From: Chloroflexi bacterium TSY
Lineage (GTDB): Bacteria > Chloroflexota > Anaerolineae > Caldilineales > Caldilineaceae
Assembly (NCBI GenBank): GCA_019217005.1
Contig: JAHBNG010000098.1
Location: 1 to 56,797, forward strand
DNA: 56,797 nucleotides
Reading direction: 5' to 3'
This document shows, in pieces, positions 26,261 to 35,415 of the stretch. Numbering within the stretch: the first letter of the stretch is position 1; every line of letters starts with the position of its first letter. The position numbers and the translations under genes were made by a program. A model generated the notes under the pieces. The model did not search any database and was not told where the DNA came from. It worked only from the letters and a program-made list of their open reading frames with translations.

Positions 26261-27746
26261 ACTTTACTTTCTGGTAAAAGAAAAGAGATGAGAAATGTGA
26301 CAAAAAGCGGTTAGCAGTTCATCCTAAAGGTAGAGAACCCAAAAAGGAGGAAGGAATGCTAACCGCGCCAGAAATAACTATAGCAGTACTGATGAATGTA
26401 TTGCAAGTAACGCCGATGGGAACAAACGTAAATGTAATGCGTCTGATGTGGGCAATGCTGAATGGGTCGTTTCTGAAAAGTCGAGGAGCAATCCATAGCG
26501 CATTGAAAGAAAGCGGGTTTGAAGATGAGGAGCTCCGGCGAAGCTGGTGGAGCTTTCGATATGGATCATGGGATATCACAAGTCTGCTGGGGTCGTGGCA
26601 AGAAGAAGTGGAAAGGGAATGGGAGGCAAAAGTTAGAAGGGTACCGAGTGAAAAGCATAGATATCACAGGGTTCTGGCGACCGAAGCTGCAAGGGAAAGT
26701 GAACCGACTCTATAACTCAACGGCTCGTCGGGCATTGCCCGCTCATCTTTGGAGTGATGATAAGCTCGGGGGAGATAGGCGGGAAGCGAGTGCCACTGCT
26801 CAAGGCAATCATGAGATGCACGGTTGGAACAAAGGAAAGTGAGTTTCGGAAAAAGCTGCTGACAGAGACGAAGAAATCACTGGAGTCAGACGAAGTGGCG
26901 GTGGTCGATGCCGGGTTTACAATCAGAGAAATGCTAGAAAGCGGCATAGACCGATTTGTCCTGCGGGAAGCCATTAACTGCACAGTGCGCCGCAATGAGT
27001 TCCCCAAACGCAAAGAAAAGGCAGACCACCTGAATATGGTGATATTGTGCGTCCGCTCTCTCGCAGCTATAAGGAAAGCGACTCGAGGCTACAACTCCGG
27101 ACTCGTCTGGTCGCTTTCTCTATAGTGGTCGCCTGATTTGCTATCAAGCATGGCACAATCTCGTCCCCAGAACAACCAAGGTGGATACAGCCAACCGTAC
27201 CTACTCGATTTACGTCATTCAGGATCCGGCCTACAACACACCTTTGGTTTTGGCGACCGTTATGACTTTGCAGCCTGAAACCATTTATCTTGTCTACCTG
27301 GAACGCTGGCCTGTTGAACCTCCCCCCTTGGCTTCCAAGCAGATGATTGGCTTACATCGTCAATTTGTTCATGCCGATGAGGCTTGTTTCCGCTTACCTG
27401 AACTGGGGCTGCTGGCTGGCAATCTTCTTTCCCATTTAGCCGCTTCTCTTCCTCCCATACCGACTGGCTACTGGGATCGAGCCTCAATCCACTCCCGGCA
27501 GGCTGCGCCGTGTTCTCTCGAGTGCTCTTTTCCAACTCCTGACCAACTCGACCCTGACTTTCGGAAAAAGGCCTCGGTTTCACACCATTTCCCTAAAGGC
27601 GTTCTCGCTCATCGCCGCCTCAATGCCGCTGCTTAAACTAGCCGAGCACTATTTTTACATTTTATCCCGTTTTTTCAGGGTGGATTCTTTTTTCCGCCCC
27701 TTTCGGTTTGCCCTTTGTCACTCAAGCCTTTACCAGAAAGTAAAGT
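26261..27746 (+). mobile_element. IS4-superfamily element, copy 2 (1486 bp)
   Basis: Same inverted ends as copy 1 (ACTTTACTTTCTGGTAAA and its complement). It is flanked by AATCA on both sides (26256-26260 and 27747-27751), a clean 5-bp target duplication. Orientation is opposite to copy 1, with about 23 kb between them. The insertion point lies at the stop codon of the HAD gene, so that gene is unharmed. Confidence 0.95.
26356..27636 (+). pseudogene. IS4-like transposase (YREK type) with several frameshifts
   Basis: Same protein as in copy 1, in pieces. MLTAPEITIAV to about 26630 is in one frame. KLEGYRVKSIDITGFWRPK is in a second. GEIGGKRVPLLKAIMRC to about 27015 is in a third, and VDTANRTYSIYVIQDPAYNT to the end follows. 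Here the full signature Y-LE-R-WPV-E-PPPLAS-K is readable. Against copy 1 it lacks two As near 26630, two bases near 26742, one A near 27018 and two bases near 27481. Several of these are homopolymer differences. Inactive as read. Confidence 0.85.
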
Positions 27747-27958
27747 AATCAAGGGTCATGCAGTTTGAATTTAGACGCTTCCAACAAGAATTCTATGTTT
27801 GCTAGCTCTTCCGTCAGACTTTCAAAATACGTTCTGAGTAATATACACTCGTCTGTCTTTCGTTCGAACGCTTGATTCATAGGACTTGGATGCTCTGCCC
27901 GCGAGTATAAATATTCATCAAGATTCTGTCAACCTGTATTAGCAAGGAGCTCTGTGAA

Positions 27959-28789
27959 ATGACCCACCCCTTATTTGACTTAACCGACCGCGTCGCCTTG
28001 GTCTCCGGTGCGGCCAGCGGCATGGGACGACAGATCTCGTTGGCCCTGGCCGAGGTCGGTGCCGATCTGGTATTGGCTGACATCAACGAACAGGGTATGA
28101 AGGCGACTGCATCGGACATCAACGAATTGGGCCGCCGCGCCCTTCCCGTGGTTTGCGATGTATCCAATGTCGAACAGATTCGCGCCATGTACGCCCAGGT
28201 CGATCAAGAGTATGGACGGATCGACATCGTTGCCAATGTAGCCGGTGAAGGGGTGCGCAATCATCCACTTCGTCTTCAGTCAGACGAAGTGCAAAAGGCG
28301 TTGCAAGATCTAGTGGTGGGGCGCTATTTTTCGTGTCAAGAAGCGGGTAAGCGGATGTTGGCCCAAGGCAGAGGCAGCATTATCAACATCGTTTCGATTG
28401 CAGGAATCAGTGCTTTGGGACGGAGTCATATGGCGTACAGCATGGCCATGGGTGGCGTGGCGCAGATGACGCGAGAGTTGAGCACCGAATGGGCCAGCCA
28501 GGGAGTGCGGGTGAATGCGATTGTTTGCGCGCAGATTACCAACCAGGGGTTAGAGGAGCGGATGGCGGTAGATCCCAATCTACGTGATTCGTATCTGCGC
28601 GGTTTACCGATTGGTCGCTTGGGAAAGCCGGAAGAGATCAAAGGTTTAGCGATTTTTCTGGCTTCCGATGCTTCATCCTTTATCACGGGTGCGCTGATTC
28701 CGCTGGATGGAGGCAATCTGGCCAAGAATGCTGGTGGATCGCATCCAGGAATGCCACACGAGACGGTAGATGATACGGCTTCATCATAG
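27959..28789 (+). CDS. SDR oxidoreductase with Met in place of the catalytic Lys
   Basis: 276 residues, with AAGGAG before the ATG. The cofactor motif is SGAASGMG (residues 16-23), then ADINE (acidic residue favouring NAD) and NVAGEG. Catalytic Ser146 (NIVSIAG) and Tyr160 are present, but the YxxxK motif reads YSMAM, so residue 164 is Met where classical SDRs have Lys (ATG against AAG). The tail SSFITGALIPLDGG is normal. The enzyme may be impaired, may bind a cofactor without catalysis, or the base may be an error. The gene precedes a glycosyltransferase gene; no shared pathway is evident. Confidence 0.88.
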   Translation: MTHPLFDLTDRVALVSGAASGMGRQISLALAEVGADLVLADINEQGMKATASDINELGRRALPVVCDVSNVEQIRAMYAQVDQEYGRIDIVANVAGEGVRNHPLRLQSDEVQKALQDLVVGRYFSCQEAGKRMLAQGRGSIINIVSIAGISALGRSHMAYSMAMGGVAQMTRELSTEWASQGVRVNAIVCAQITNQGLEERMAVDPNLRDSYLRGLPIGRLGKPEEIKGLAIFLASDASSFITGALIPLDGGNLAKNAGGSHPGMPHETVDDTASS

Positions 28790-28826
28790 CGAGTTTGCGA
28801 TCGGAATTCCACCCACATTCACCAAG

Positions 28827-29726
28827 ATGAGTACCGTCTCCGTCATTATCATCAGTTATAACACCTGTGACCTGCTCGAATCATGTTTGAAAAATTTATA
28901 CGCACTTGGAGAAGCTGATGAGATTGTTGTCGTAGATAATGCGTCTAGTGACGGATCATCACAGCTTGTGCGTGCGCGGTTTCCCGATACGCGCTTAATT
29001 GAGCTGCCCGAAAACCGTGGTTTAACAGTTGCATCCAATATCGGTCTGAGAGAGGCCCACGGCGACTTTCTACTCTATCTTGGCTCAGATGCTTACCCCA
29101 AAGCCAATGTCATTCACGGACTCAAGCATTATATGCAAGAGAATGCCAACGTTGGCATTGTGACGGCAAAGCTCCTATTGCGCAACGGCGAACTGGATAT
29201 GGATGCGCACCGCGGTTTCCCAACACCGTGGGCATCGTTTACCCACTTCTCGGGTCTCAACAAGCTCTTTCCCACCTCCAAGCTCTTTAACCAATACTTT
29301 CTTGGCTATTTACCGATGGAGGAAGCACATGAAATAGATCTTTGCATTTCGCACTTTATGTTTGTGCGCCGGAGTATCTTTGACGACATAAATGAGTGGG
29401 ATGAAGATTTCTTCTTGTATGGTGAGGATGTTGATCTCTGCTACCGTGCCAAAGAGGCAGGACATAAAATTATGTATCTGCCCCAATTTGAAGTCACGCA
29501 CTATAAAGGCGCAAGCATTGGCATCCGTAGTCAGACCGATGACATTACAAAAGCATCGGCTGAGACAAAGCTGCTGGCGGCTCAACAGTCAACAAGGGCC
29601 ATGCAGCTCTTTTATACCAAGCATATGGCAAAAAATTATCCCGGCTTTTTCAACTTTTTTATGGAGTCGATGATTCGGTTGCTGGGGATGTTGCGTGTAC
29701 GGAGCGTTGGTAGCAGTGTCCGCTAA
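28827..29726 (+). CDS. family 2 glycosyltransferase (WbbL/rhamnosyltransferase-like)
   Basis: 299 residues from MSTVSVIIISYNT; the open frame starts earlier and overlaps the SDR gene, so the internal ATG is preferred. GT-A motifs are VVVDNASSDGS (nucleotide binding), ENRGLTVASNIGL, a DxD-like LGSDAYPK, and EDFFLYGEDVDLCYRAKEAG near the acceptor site. C-terminal amphipathic helices suggest membrane association. It likely transfers a sugar to a lipid-linked or surface glycan. The usual NPD is replaced by GSD. Confidence 0.88.
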   Translation: MSTVSVIIISYNTCDLLESCLKNLYALGEADEIVVVDNASSDGSSQLVRARFPDTRLIELPENRGLTVASNIGLREAHGDFLLYLGSDAYPKANVIHGLKHYMQENANVGIVTAKLLLRNGELDMDAHRGFPTPWASFTHFSGLNKLFPTSKLFNQYFLGYLPMEEAHEIDLCISHFMFVRRSIFDDINEWDEDFFLYGEDVDLCYRAKEAGHKIMYLPQFEVTHYKGASIGIRSQTDDITKASAETKLLAAQQSTRAMQLFYTKHMAKNYPGFFNFFMESMIRLLGMLRVRSVGSSVR

Positions 29727-29792
29727 ACATCGCCACTGATTGAGAACGGCATCTGTCATCGGAAACTTGATTATGAACACTAAGAATTAAAA

Positions 29793-30773
29793 ATGAACCT
29801 AAACAAAACCCAATATCTCGAACTCTACCAAAAACTACTCATCATCCGTAACACCGAAGAACAGCTTGCCCGCTCCTATGCAGCAGGTCTCGTCCACGGT
29901 GCTTGCCACACATACGTCGGCGAAGAAGCCATCGCTACTGGCGTCTGTGCCCACTTGCGACCCGATGACGCTGTCTTTAGCACCCATCGCGGACATGGCC
30001 ATGCACTGGCAAAAGGTGTGCCACCACGGGAAGTGATCGCTGAACTCTTTGGCCGAGCCACTGGTTGTTCGCGAGGGCGAGGCGGGAGCATGCATCTCTT
30101 TGCGCCAGAGGTCGGTCTCATGGGCACGAGTGGCATTGTTGGTCCATCCATTCTGCAAGCTGCGGGGGCTGGTTACTCTTTCAAACTATTGAAAAAGGAC
30201 AATGTTGGCGTGGCCTTCTTTGGCGATGGTGCGGTCAGCAACGGGGCCTTTCACGAGGGCATCAATCTAGCCACCATCTGGGATCTACCAGTCATCTTTG
30301 TCTGCGAGAACAACCTCTATGCCACAGAAGTGCCCTTTGCGGCGGCATCTGGGAATCCAAACGTAGGGGATCGCGGTCCTGCTTACGGCTTACCCAGTGT
30401 GATCGTCGATGGCAATGACGTTCTGGCCGTTTACGAAGCCGCTGGGGAAGCGGTGCGACGTGCGCGCGCTGGTGAAGGGCCAACCCTCATCGAGGGCAAA
30501 ACCTATCGCACCCGTGCCCACGCCGAGGGAATGCCTTTGACAGGTACCTACCGTACCCAAGAAGAGATTGATCAGTGGAAGACGCGGGATCCAATCATCA
30601 CCTACAAACAGCACTTGCTAGATGATGGCATCGCTCCAGCGGAAGACTTTGAAGAGATCGAGGCTGATGTTCAAGCGCTGGTAGCGGATGCAGCGGAATT
30701 TGCCGAAAACAGTCCTTGGCCGGAAGCGGACAGTGCATCGACAAATATTTATGCTCATCTCCCAAATGTGTGA
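29793..30773 (+). CDS. acoA: acetoin/pyruvate dehydrogenase E1 component, alpha subunit
   Basis: 326 residues. The thiamine-diphosphate motif begins GDGAVSNGAFHEG and closes with an EN pair (VCENNLYA). RGRGGSMHLF and the conserved THRGHGH are typical of E1-alpha. With E1-beta (30936) and E2 (33561) it forms a 2-oxo acid or acetoin dehydrogenase complex that oxidatively cleaves the substrate to acyl-CoA. No E3 (lipoamide dehydrogenase) is in the window. Acetoin-type is favoured by subunit size; pyruvate-type is possible, so the symbol is tentative. An inverted repeat separates it from the beta gene. Confidence 0.85.
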   Translation: MNLNKTQYLELYQKLLIIRNTEEQLARSYAAGLVHGACHTYVGEEAIATGVCAHLRPDDAVFSTHRGHGHALAKGVPPREVIAELFGRATGCSRGRGGSMHLFAPEVGLMGTSGIVGPSILQAAGAGYSFKLLKKDNVGVAFFGDGAVSNGAFHEGINLATIWDLPVIFVCENNLYATEVPFAAASGNPNVGDRGPAYGLPSVIVDGNDVLAVYEAAGEAVRRARAGEGPTLIEGKTYRTRAHAEGMPLTGTYRTQEEIDQWKTRDPIITYKQHLLDDGIAPAEDFEEIEADVQALVADAAEFAENSPWPEADSASTNIYAHLPNV

Positions 30774-30808
30774 TACTTGCACAATTGCCTTACAGCCTCA
30801 TCATTTAT

Positions 30809-30856
30809 ACTTCGGACAATTGTCTCTCGACAATAAGCTGTCCCATTGTCCGAAGT
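30809..30856. repeat. inverted repeat between E1-alpha and E1-beta genes
   Basis: ACTTCGGACAAT (30809-30820) and ATTGTCCGAAGT (30845-30856) form perfect 12-bp arms around 24 bases. It lies between two genes that need equal expression, so a full terminator would be surprising. A processing or stabilising hairpin, or an operator for a second promoter, fits better. Confidence 0.65.
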
Positions 30857-30935
30857 TTAAGTGGCGTCTCTATTAGATATCGAATAAAACAATACATTTG
30901 TGGTAGATGAGCTAAAATCAACAGCGAGGGTATCT

Positions 30936-31913
30936 ATGCGTGAGATCACATTTATCGAAGCAACCCGAGAAGCACTGGCAACGGCCATGGCTCAAGATCC
31001 AACCATTTTTGTCGTTGGTGAGGGTATCGGTGAACGGGGCGGAAACTTCAATACAACGCTTGGCCTGTATGACATCTATGGCCCCGAGCGCCTGCGTGAC
31101 ACGCCCATCAGCGAACGTGGTTTTGTCGGTCTCTGTGCGGGTGCAGCGATGACCGGCACCCGTCCGGTGGTCGACTTTATGTTTATCGACTTTATCATGG
31201 ACGCCATGGGGGAATTGGTCAACCAAGTCTCCAAAATGCAGTACATGAGCAGTGGACGACTCACCATGCCGCTGGTCTTACGGGGTTGTATGGGCGTGGG
31301 CGGTTCGGCCGCGACCCATCACTCAGGCAGCTACTTTCCCTTTTTTGTGCATATTCCTGGCTTCCGCGTTGTGACTCCCTCGACGCCCTATGACGCCAAA
31401 GGTCTCTTTGCCACTGCCCTGCAAAGCGATGATCCGGTTCTCTTTTTGGAACATCGGTCGGTGATTTTTAATCGGGGGCATGTTCCAGAAGAAGAGTATA
31501 CAATTCCTTTTGGGCAGGCGCGAATCGTTCAAGAGGGGACAAATGCCACGGTCGTTGCAATTGCGTCAATGGTTGGCAAGACAGAAGCTGTCTGTGAAAA
31601 GCTGGCCCAAGAAGGCATTTCCATTGAGATTATCGATCCGCGAACGTTGGCTCCGCTGGATATAGACACGATTCTGGAATCGGTTCACAAGACGGGACGC
31701 CTGCTCATTGTGGATGAGAACTTTACGCCTTGCGGGATCGGCGCAGAAATCGCATCTCAAGTGGTCGATCTAGGATTCGATGATTTGGATGCACCCATTA
31801 AACGACTCAACGGGGCGCATACGCCCACGCCTTATAGTCCGACGTTAGAAGGGGCAATCGTTTTGTCACCTGAAGCAATTGAGGAAGAGATAAGGAACTT
31901 GCTGTTGGAGTAG
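30936..31913 (+). CDS. acoB: acetoin/pyruvate dehydrogenase E1 component, beta subunit
   Basis: 325 residues from the ATG at 30936, with GAGGG upstream; an earlier in-frame start at 30900 is less likely. It opens MREITFIEATREALATAM and contains VGEGIGERGGNFNTT, DFMFIDFIMDAMGEL and EHRSVIFNRGHVPEEEY. The C-terminal transketolase domain has LIVDENFTPCGIGAEIASQV. It pairs with the alpha subunit to bind thiamine diphosphate. Toxin-antitoxin genes on the other strand separate it from its E2 gene. Confidence 0.88.
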   Translation: MREITFIEATREALATAMAQDPTIFVVGEGIGERGGNFNTTLGLYDIYGPERLRDTPISERGFVGLCAGAAMTGTRPVVDFMFIDFIMDAMGELVNQVSKMQYMSSGRLTMPLVLRGCMGVGGSAATHHSGSYFPFFVHIPGFRVVTPSTPYDAKGLFATALQSDDPVLFLEHRSVIFNRGHVPEEEYTIPFGQARIVQEGTNATVVAIASMVGKTEAVCEKLAQEGISIEIIDPRTLAPLDIDTILESVHKTGRLLIVDENFTPCGIGAEIASQVVDLGFDDLDAPIKRLNGAHTPTPYSPTLEGAIVLSPEAIEEEIRNLLLE

Positions 31914-31976
31914 CCCTACGGAACTCATTGTGTGGTCTTGATCGAAGATCTGGGATACTCACAAACCCAGTCGTGG

Positions 31977-32339
31977 CTACAGCGGAATAAATTGCATCCG
32001 GTCGCGATACTCAGTTGCTTCAGATGCTTGCCAAATCAGCCATAGTTCTTCGATGATCTCCCCGAGAGAAGCTCCGCGCCGAATTAGAAGAATGCCAGGA
32101 ATATGCTTCCCCTGTGCAAAGTGGTCTTGCAGATGTTCAGGCATAGAACGGCGGTTGTCGGTAACGAGAACATAGCCAGTATCTTCCATCCACTCTAGAA
32201 TGATTTCATCTGGCGTACCCAACGGGGGAACATTCTCATCACCGATACGGAGAACTTCAACGGTGTCATCACGCTTGACCAATTCATCACGGATAATGGG
32301 AGACAAATTTTCATCCAGCAGAAACTTCAGATCACTCAT
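31977..32339 (-). CDS. DUF5615 PIN-like toxin
   Basis: 120 residues. The N-terminal KFLLDENLSPIIRDEL and the central GYVLVTDNRRSMP carry the acidic residues of the PIN-like DUF5615 fold, expected to act as an RNase. The gene overlaps the 3' end of the DUF433 gene by 8 bases, the usual order for this pair. Located between E1-beta and E2 genes and transcribed against them, it looks like an acquired module. Confidence 0.85.
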   Translation of the reverse strand: MSDLKFLLDENLSPIIRDELVKRDDTVEVLRIGDENVPPLGTPDEIILEWMEDTGYVLVTDNRRSMPEHLQDHFAQGKHIPGILLIRRGASLGEIIEELWLIWQASEATEYRDRMQFIPL

Positions 32340-32670
32340 GAGCTAACGCAGCTTTTTCCAATTCTTGCTCACGTTTAATACGGCGGAGCCGTTTGACAAC
32401 CGGTGATGGATCGATGTGTTGCTGTCTCCACTGTTCATCAAACCAATCTTCACTCTCTTGGAGATAGTCGTCGACCTTCTCACGGTTGGCAAAATAGTAT
32501 GTGAGCGTGGCAAAAATCTGTTCAAGTGAAAGTTCTGGATACCATTCCGCAATCAATTCAGGATTAACACCAGCCAAATAGTGACCCAGGATCGTTTCGA
32601 TGCCGATCCGAGTCCCTTTGATTCGAATATCATTTTCAGCCAAGAAGTCGAAATAGCTCTCTATGGTCAT
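32332..32670 (-). CDS. DUF433-type antitoxin
   Basis: About 112 residues from MTIESYFDFLAENDIRIKGT; the open frame begins further upstream at 32733 but that extension looks non-coding. The core is IRIKGTRIGIETILGHYLAG followed by ELIAEWYPELSLEQI, the DUF433 winged-helix. The C-terminal basic coil (VVKRLRRIKREQELEKAA) is suited to toxin binding. It should repress its own promoter and neutralise the DUF5615 product. Confidence 0.85.
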   Translation of the reverse strand: MTIESYFDFLAENDIRIKGTRIGIETILGHYLAGVNPELIAEWYPELSLEQIFATLTYYFANREKVDDYLQESEDWFDEQWRQQHIDPSPVVKRLRRIKREQELEKAALAHE

Positions 32671-32788
32671 TTTTACATCGTACAATAGTAGGCCCTTATG
32701 GTCAAATCGATTAATCATATTGGGATATGTCATAATGTGCGGACAAACTCACTAGAATGCGATGTACGGGTGAAGTAGCGCACCGATC

Positions 32789-32868
32789 GTCCAACCAACT
32801 GCTCAACCGTGCATTGCATTCGGGTCGACCCAAATGCGTCGCACGCAGTCGACGCTTCTGGGTTAGAC
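32789..32868. repeat. attC-like imperfect stem-loop
   Basis: An 80-base segment opens with GTCCAAC (fits RYYYAAC) and closes with GTTAGAC (fits GTTRRRY); the two ends pair with one G-T wobble. Inside, ACTGC pairs with GCAGT, and GTGCATTGCATT pairs imperfectly with AATGCGTCGCAC around GGGTCGACCC. This is the layout of an integron attC site. A separate perfect 9-bp pair (TGGGTTAGA 32859-32867, TCTAACCCA 32896-32904) overlaps its end. There is no integrase gene and no second site, so chance palindromy remains possible. Confidence 0.3.
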
Positions 32869-32947
32869 AATCTGGCAGAACTGCGTGCAACGCACTCTAA
32901 CCCATAACGTAAAACGTACCCGAACGAGCATATAGCTGGAGTCCAAC

Positions 32948-33520
32948 TTGACACAGATAGAAAAACCGCAACTTCGAATGGTCTGGCCCAACCATTTCTT
33001 GAACCAGCCTCCAAGTGTATATCTTCCCGAAGGCTATAGCATCCGTACGTTTCGCCCCGTAGATAAAGAGCAATTCTATACACTAATGAGGCTTGTTGGT
33101 TTTCCAATTGATAACGATGAGCAATTCAAACTTGCATACTCAAAACTCATTCCCAACAGATGGTTCATGATTCTGGATGATCTCTTGAATACTATCGTAG
33201 CGACAGCCATGTGTCTCCACAATTACAAAGATTTAGCGCCACCTTGGGGGACAGTTGGTTGGCTCGCTTGTGACCCTGAACACCAGGGCAAAGGTCTAGG
33301 CTACTCGATCTCTGCTGCTGTCACGGGGAGATTTATTGAATCAGGCTACACGAATATTGAATTATATACGGAATATTATCGGCTTCCTGCCTTGAAGACA
33401 TACCTCAAACTTGGTTATACCCCACATTTATATTCAGACGAAGTTTCTGAAATTTGGACTGATGTATGTAAGCAGGTGAATTGGCCTTACACCCCTGATG
33501 AGTGGTTGATTGGAGGATAG
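32948..33520 (+). CDS. GNAT N-acetyltransferase
   Basis: About 190 residues from a TTG at 32948; an ATG ten codons later (MVWPNHF) is the alternative start. The acetyl-CoA motif is LACDPEHQGKGLGYSISAAV. The last strand-helix is ELYTEYYRLPALKTYLKLGY, ending with PYTPDEWLIGG. The substrate is not evident. It lies between the toxin-antitoxin pair and the E2 gene and has no known role in the dehydrogenase complex. It may have entered with the toxin-antitoxin pair. Confidence 0.85.
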   Translation: MTQIEKPQLRMVWPNHFLNQPPSVYLPEGYSIRTFRPVDKEQFYTLMRLVGFPIDNDEQFKLAYSKLIPNRWFMILDDLLNTIVATAMCLHNYKDLAPPWGTVGWLACDPEHQGKGLGYSISAAVTGRFIESGYTNIELYTEYYRLPALKTYLKLGYTPHLYSDEVSEIWTDVCKQVNWPYTPDEWLIGG

Positions 33521-33560
33521 GCGCACAACGACACCCACTTGTCAACACTAGGAGAAATCT

Positions 33561-34943
33561 ATGGCAGTCGAAATCTTACTACCCCGTCTCGGTTGGGACA
33601 TGACCGAAGGCACATTTGGTGAATGGCTCAAACAGGATGGTGACACAATTCAGCCCGGTGACCTGCTCTACACCGTCGAAGGCGACAAAGCTATCCAGGA
33701 AGTCGAGTCGATGGACGCTGGAATCCTTCACATCCGCCCCGATGGCCCTCAAACCGGTGATGTTATCAGCGTTGGCACACTCCTCGCCTATATTGCCCAA
33801 TCAGATGAAGCCGTCACATTTCAAGCTGAACCTGCTATTGCTAAATCGGCGGAACGAGTCGCTGTAGATGAATTGCAAACCACAGATGGTAAAAAACATC
33901 CACGTCCTGAACACGTAATACGCAACAGGCAACAGGCAACACGTTCTGGTAAATCTTCTTCTCCGCGCGCCCGCCGTGTGGCCACCGAACTCAACATCGA
34001 CTGGACCCAACTCAACGGTAGTGGTCGGACCGGACGCATTATTGAGAGAGACGTGCGGGCTGCAGCGGCACTCCAAACTGAAGCTACACCAAGCATACAG
34101 GCAACGCCTGTTGCGGCTCGCATGGCAGCGGAAGCCGGAATCGACCTGGCACAACTCGCCGCCGAGAAACCTGGCCAGCGCATTCAGCGTCAAGACGTGG
34201 AGGCTGCCATTGCCGCCCAAAAAATTGCTGAGCCCCCATCTTCCGTCGAATTCCAAGGAGAGAGGATTCCCAGTTCTCGTGTTCGTCAGCTTATCGCTCA
34301 GAGGATGAGCCACAGCAGCCAGACGACTGCTGCTGTTACGCTGACCACGGAGGCCGATGCAACAGAGCTCGTTGCGCTACGACAGCAGCTAAAATCGACG
34401 CTTGCACCACGGAATCTAGTTGTGCCCTCCTATAACGACCTGCTCATCAAGTTGACAGCGGTTGCGCTTGAAGAACATCAAATGCTCAATGCAATCTGGG
34501 CGGAGGATGAGATTCTGATTCCAGACGCCGTTCACATCGGTCTTGCTGTTGACACGGACGAGGGGTTGCTGGTTCCGGTTGTACGGGACGTGCAGGCCAA
34601 AGGCGTGCGCCAAATCGCCGCTGAAACAGAGTCGCTGATTGAACAAGCTCGGACCGGCAAGATTAGCTCCAGCAACTTACAAGGTGGCACCTTTACCATC
34701 ACCAATCTGGGAGCGTACAACATTGATGCTTTTACACCCATTATCAATCTACCGCAATGTGCAATTTTGGGCGTTGGACGAATTGTGGAGAAGCCAGCTG
34801 TATATAATGGAGAGGTGGTGCCGCGCCAGACGATGACCCTCAGCCTTACTTTTGACCATCGCGTCATTGACGGCGCTCCAGCAGCTCGTGGGTTGGATAA
34901 GTTACGCGAATTTGTAGAAACACCTTTATCGTGGTTGGTGTAA
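33561..34943 (+). CDS. 2-oxo acid dehydrogenase E2 (dihydrolipoamide acyltransferase)
   Basis: 460 residues, with AGGAG before the ATG. The lipoyl domain comes first (EGDKAIQEVES, lipoylated Lys in GDKA). Two peripheral-subunit-binding domains follow: SPRARRVATELNIDWTQLNG and PVAARMAAEAGIDLAQLA. The catalytic acyltransferase domain ends TFDHRVIDGAPAARGLDKLR with the HxxxDG motif. It takes the acyl group from E1 and passes it to CoA. Two binding domains are more than usual for one lipoyl domain. The E1 genes lie upstream, interrupted by three unrelated genes; the E3 gene is absent. Confidence 0.92.
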   Translation: MAVEILLPRLGWDMTEGTFGEWLKQDGDTIQPGDLLYTVEGDKAIQEVESMDAGILHIRPDGPQTGDVISVGTLLAYIAQSDEAVTFQAEPAIAKSAERVAVDELQTTDGKKHPRPEHVIRNRQQATRSGKSSSPRARRVATELNIDWTQLNGSGRTGRIIERDVRAAAALQTEATPSIQATPVAARMAAEAGIDLAQLAAEKPGQRIQRQDVEAAIAAQKIAEPPSSVEFQGERIPSSRVRQLIAQRMSHSSQTTAAVTLTTEADATELVALRQQLKSTLAPRNLVVPSYNDLLIKLTAVALEEHQMLNAIWAEDEILIPDAVHIGLAVDTDEGLLVPVVRDVQAKGVRQIAAETESLIEQARTGKISSSNLQGGTFTITNLGAYNIDAFTPIINLPQCAILGVGRIVEKPAVYNGEVVPRQTMTLSLTFDHRVIDGAPAARGLDKLREFVETPLSWLV

Positions 34944-35415
34944 AAGACATCTTCAATGTCACCCCCTACACCATTTGTGGTATACCACAAATGGTGTAAA
35001 AGCGACTGCGTCTTTCAGAGAAAAATTGAATTTACACAATTTGGGATGCTACCCACGATTTGTGTTCTTTGTGCCCTTTGTCATTACTTGATCAGATTGT
35101 TTGAATGGATCGATGTGCTCCTGTTATAATTTACCCAATCCTCCAAAACCCAGCACATTCCCTGCAAAAGCTTTATATCATGCTATCGGAACAGAGACAA
35201 AACAAACCCATCTTATATGTTGAACCTGTGTGAATCTGCCTTGTCTGGCATATTCCATGCTAGAGATCGGGTGTTCGATCAGTTGAATATGTCATTATCG
35301 GGTGAAACGAAGGCTTGTTCTTCGAGGGTTCAGGACAGGATCAGCGTTTTTGAAGTAACTCATGTTTAACTGATTTAGTTTAGGGTTCCAAACAAACGTG
35401 CAAAGGAGAAAACGA
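34944..35415. other. intergenic region before peptide-transporter operon
   Basis: About 470 bases containing the palindrome at 34967-34998 and the promoter and leader of the binding-protein gene. No further gene, RNA or repeat is recognised. Confidence 0.5.
34967..34998. terminator. perfect 32-bp palindrome after the E2 gene
   Basis: TACACCATTTGTGGTA is followed directly by its reverse complement, 24 bases past the E2 stop. It can form a loopless stem or serve as a dimer binding site. AAAAG follows rather than a T tract, so intrinsic termination is not assured. Confidence 0.6.

Noticed and set aside
28770..28826. Extended N-terminus of the GT2 glycosyltransferase
   Set aside because: It overlaps the SDR gene and is not glycosyltransferase-like; MSTVSVIIISYNT at 28827 is the natural start.
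32730..33107. 125-codon minus-strand open frame beside the GNAT gene
   Set aside because: It is antisense to the GNAT start and the stem-loop region, with Ser/Arg/Cys-rich shadow composition.
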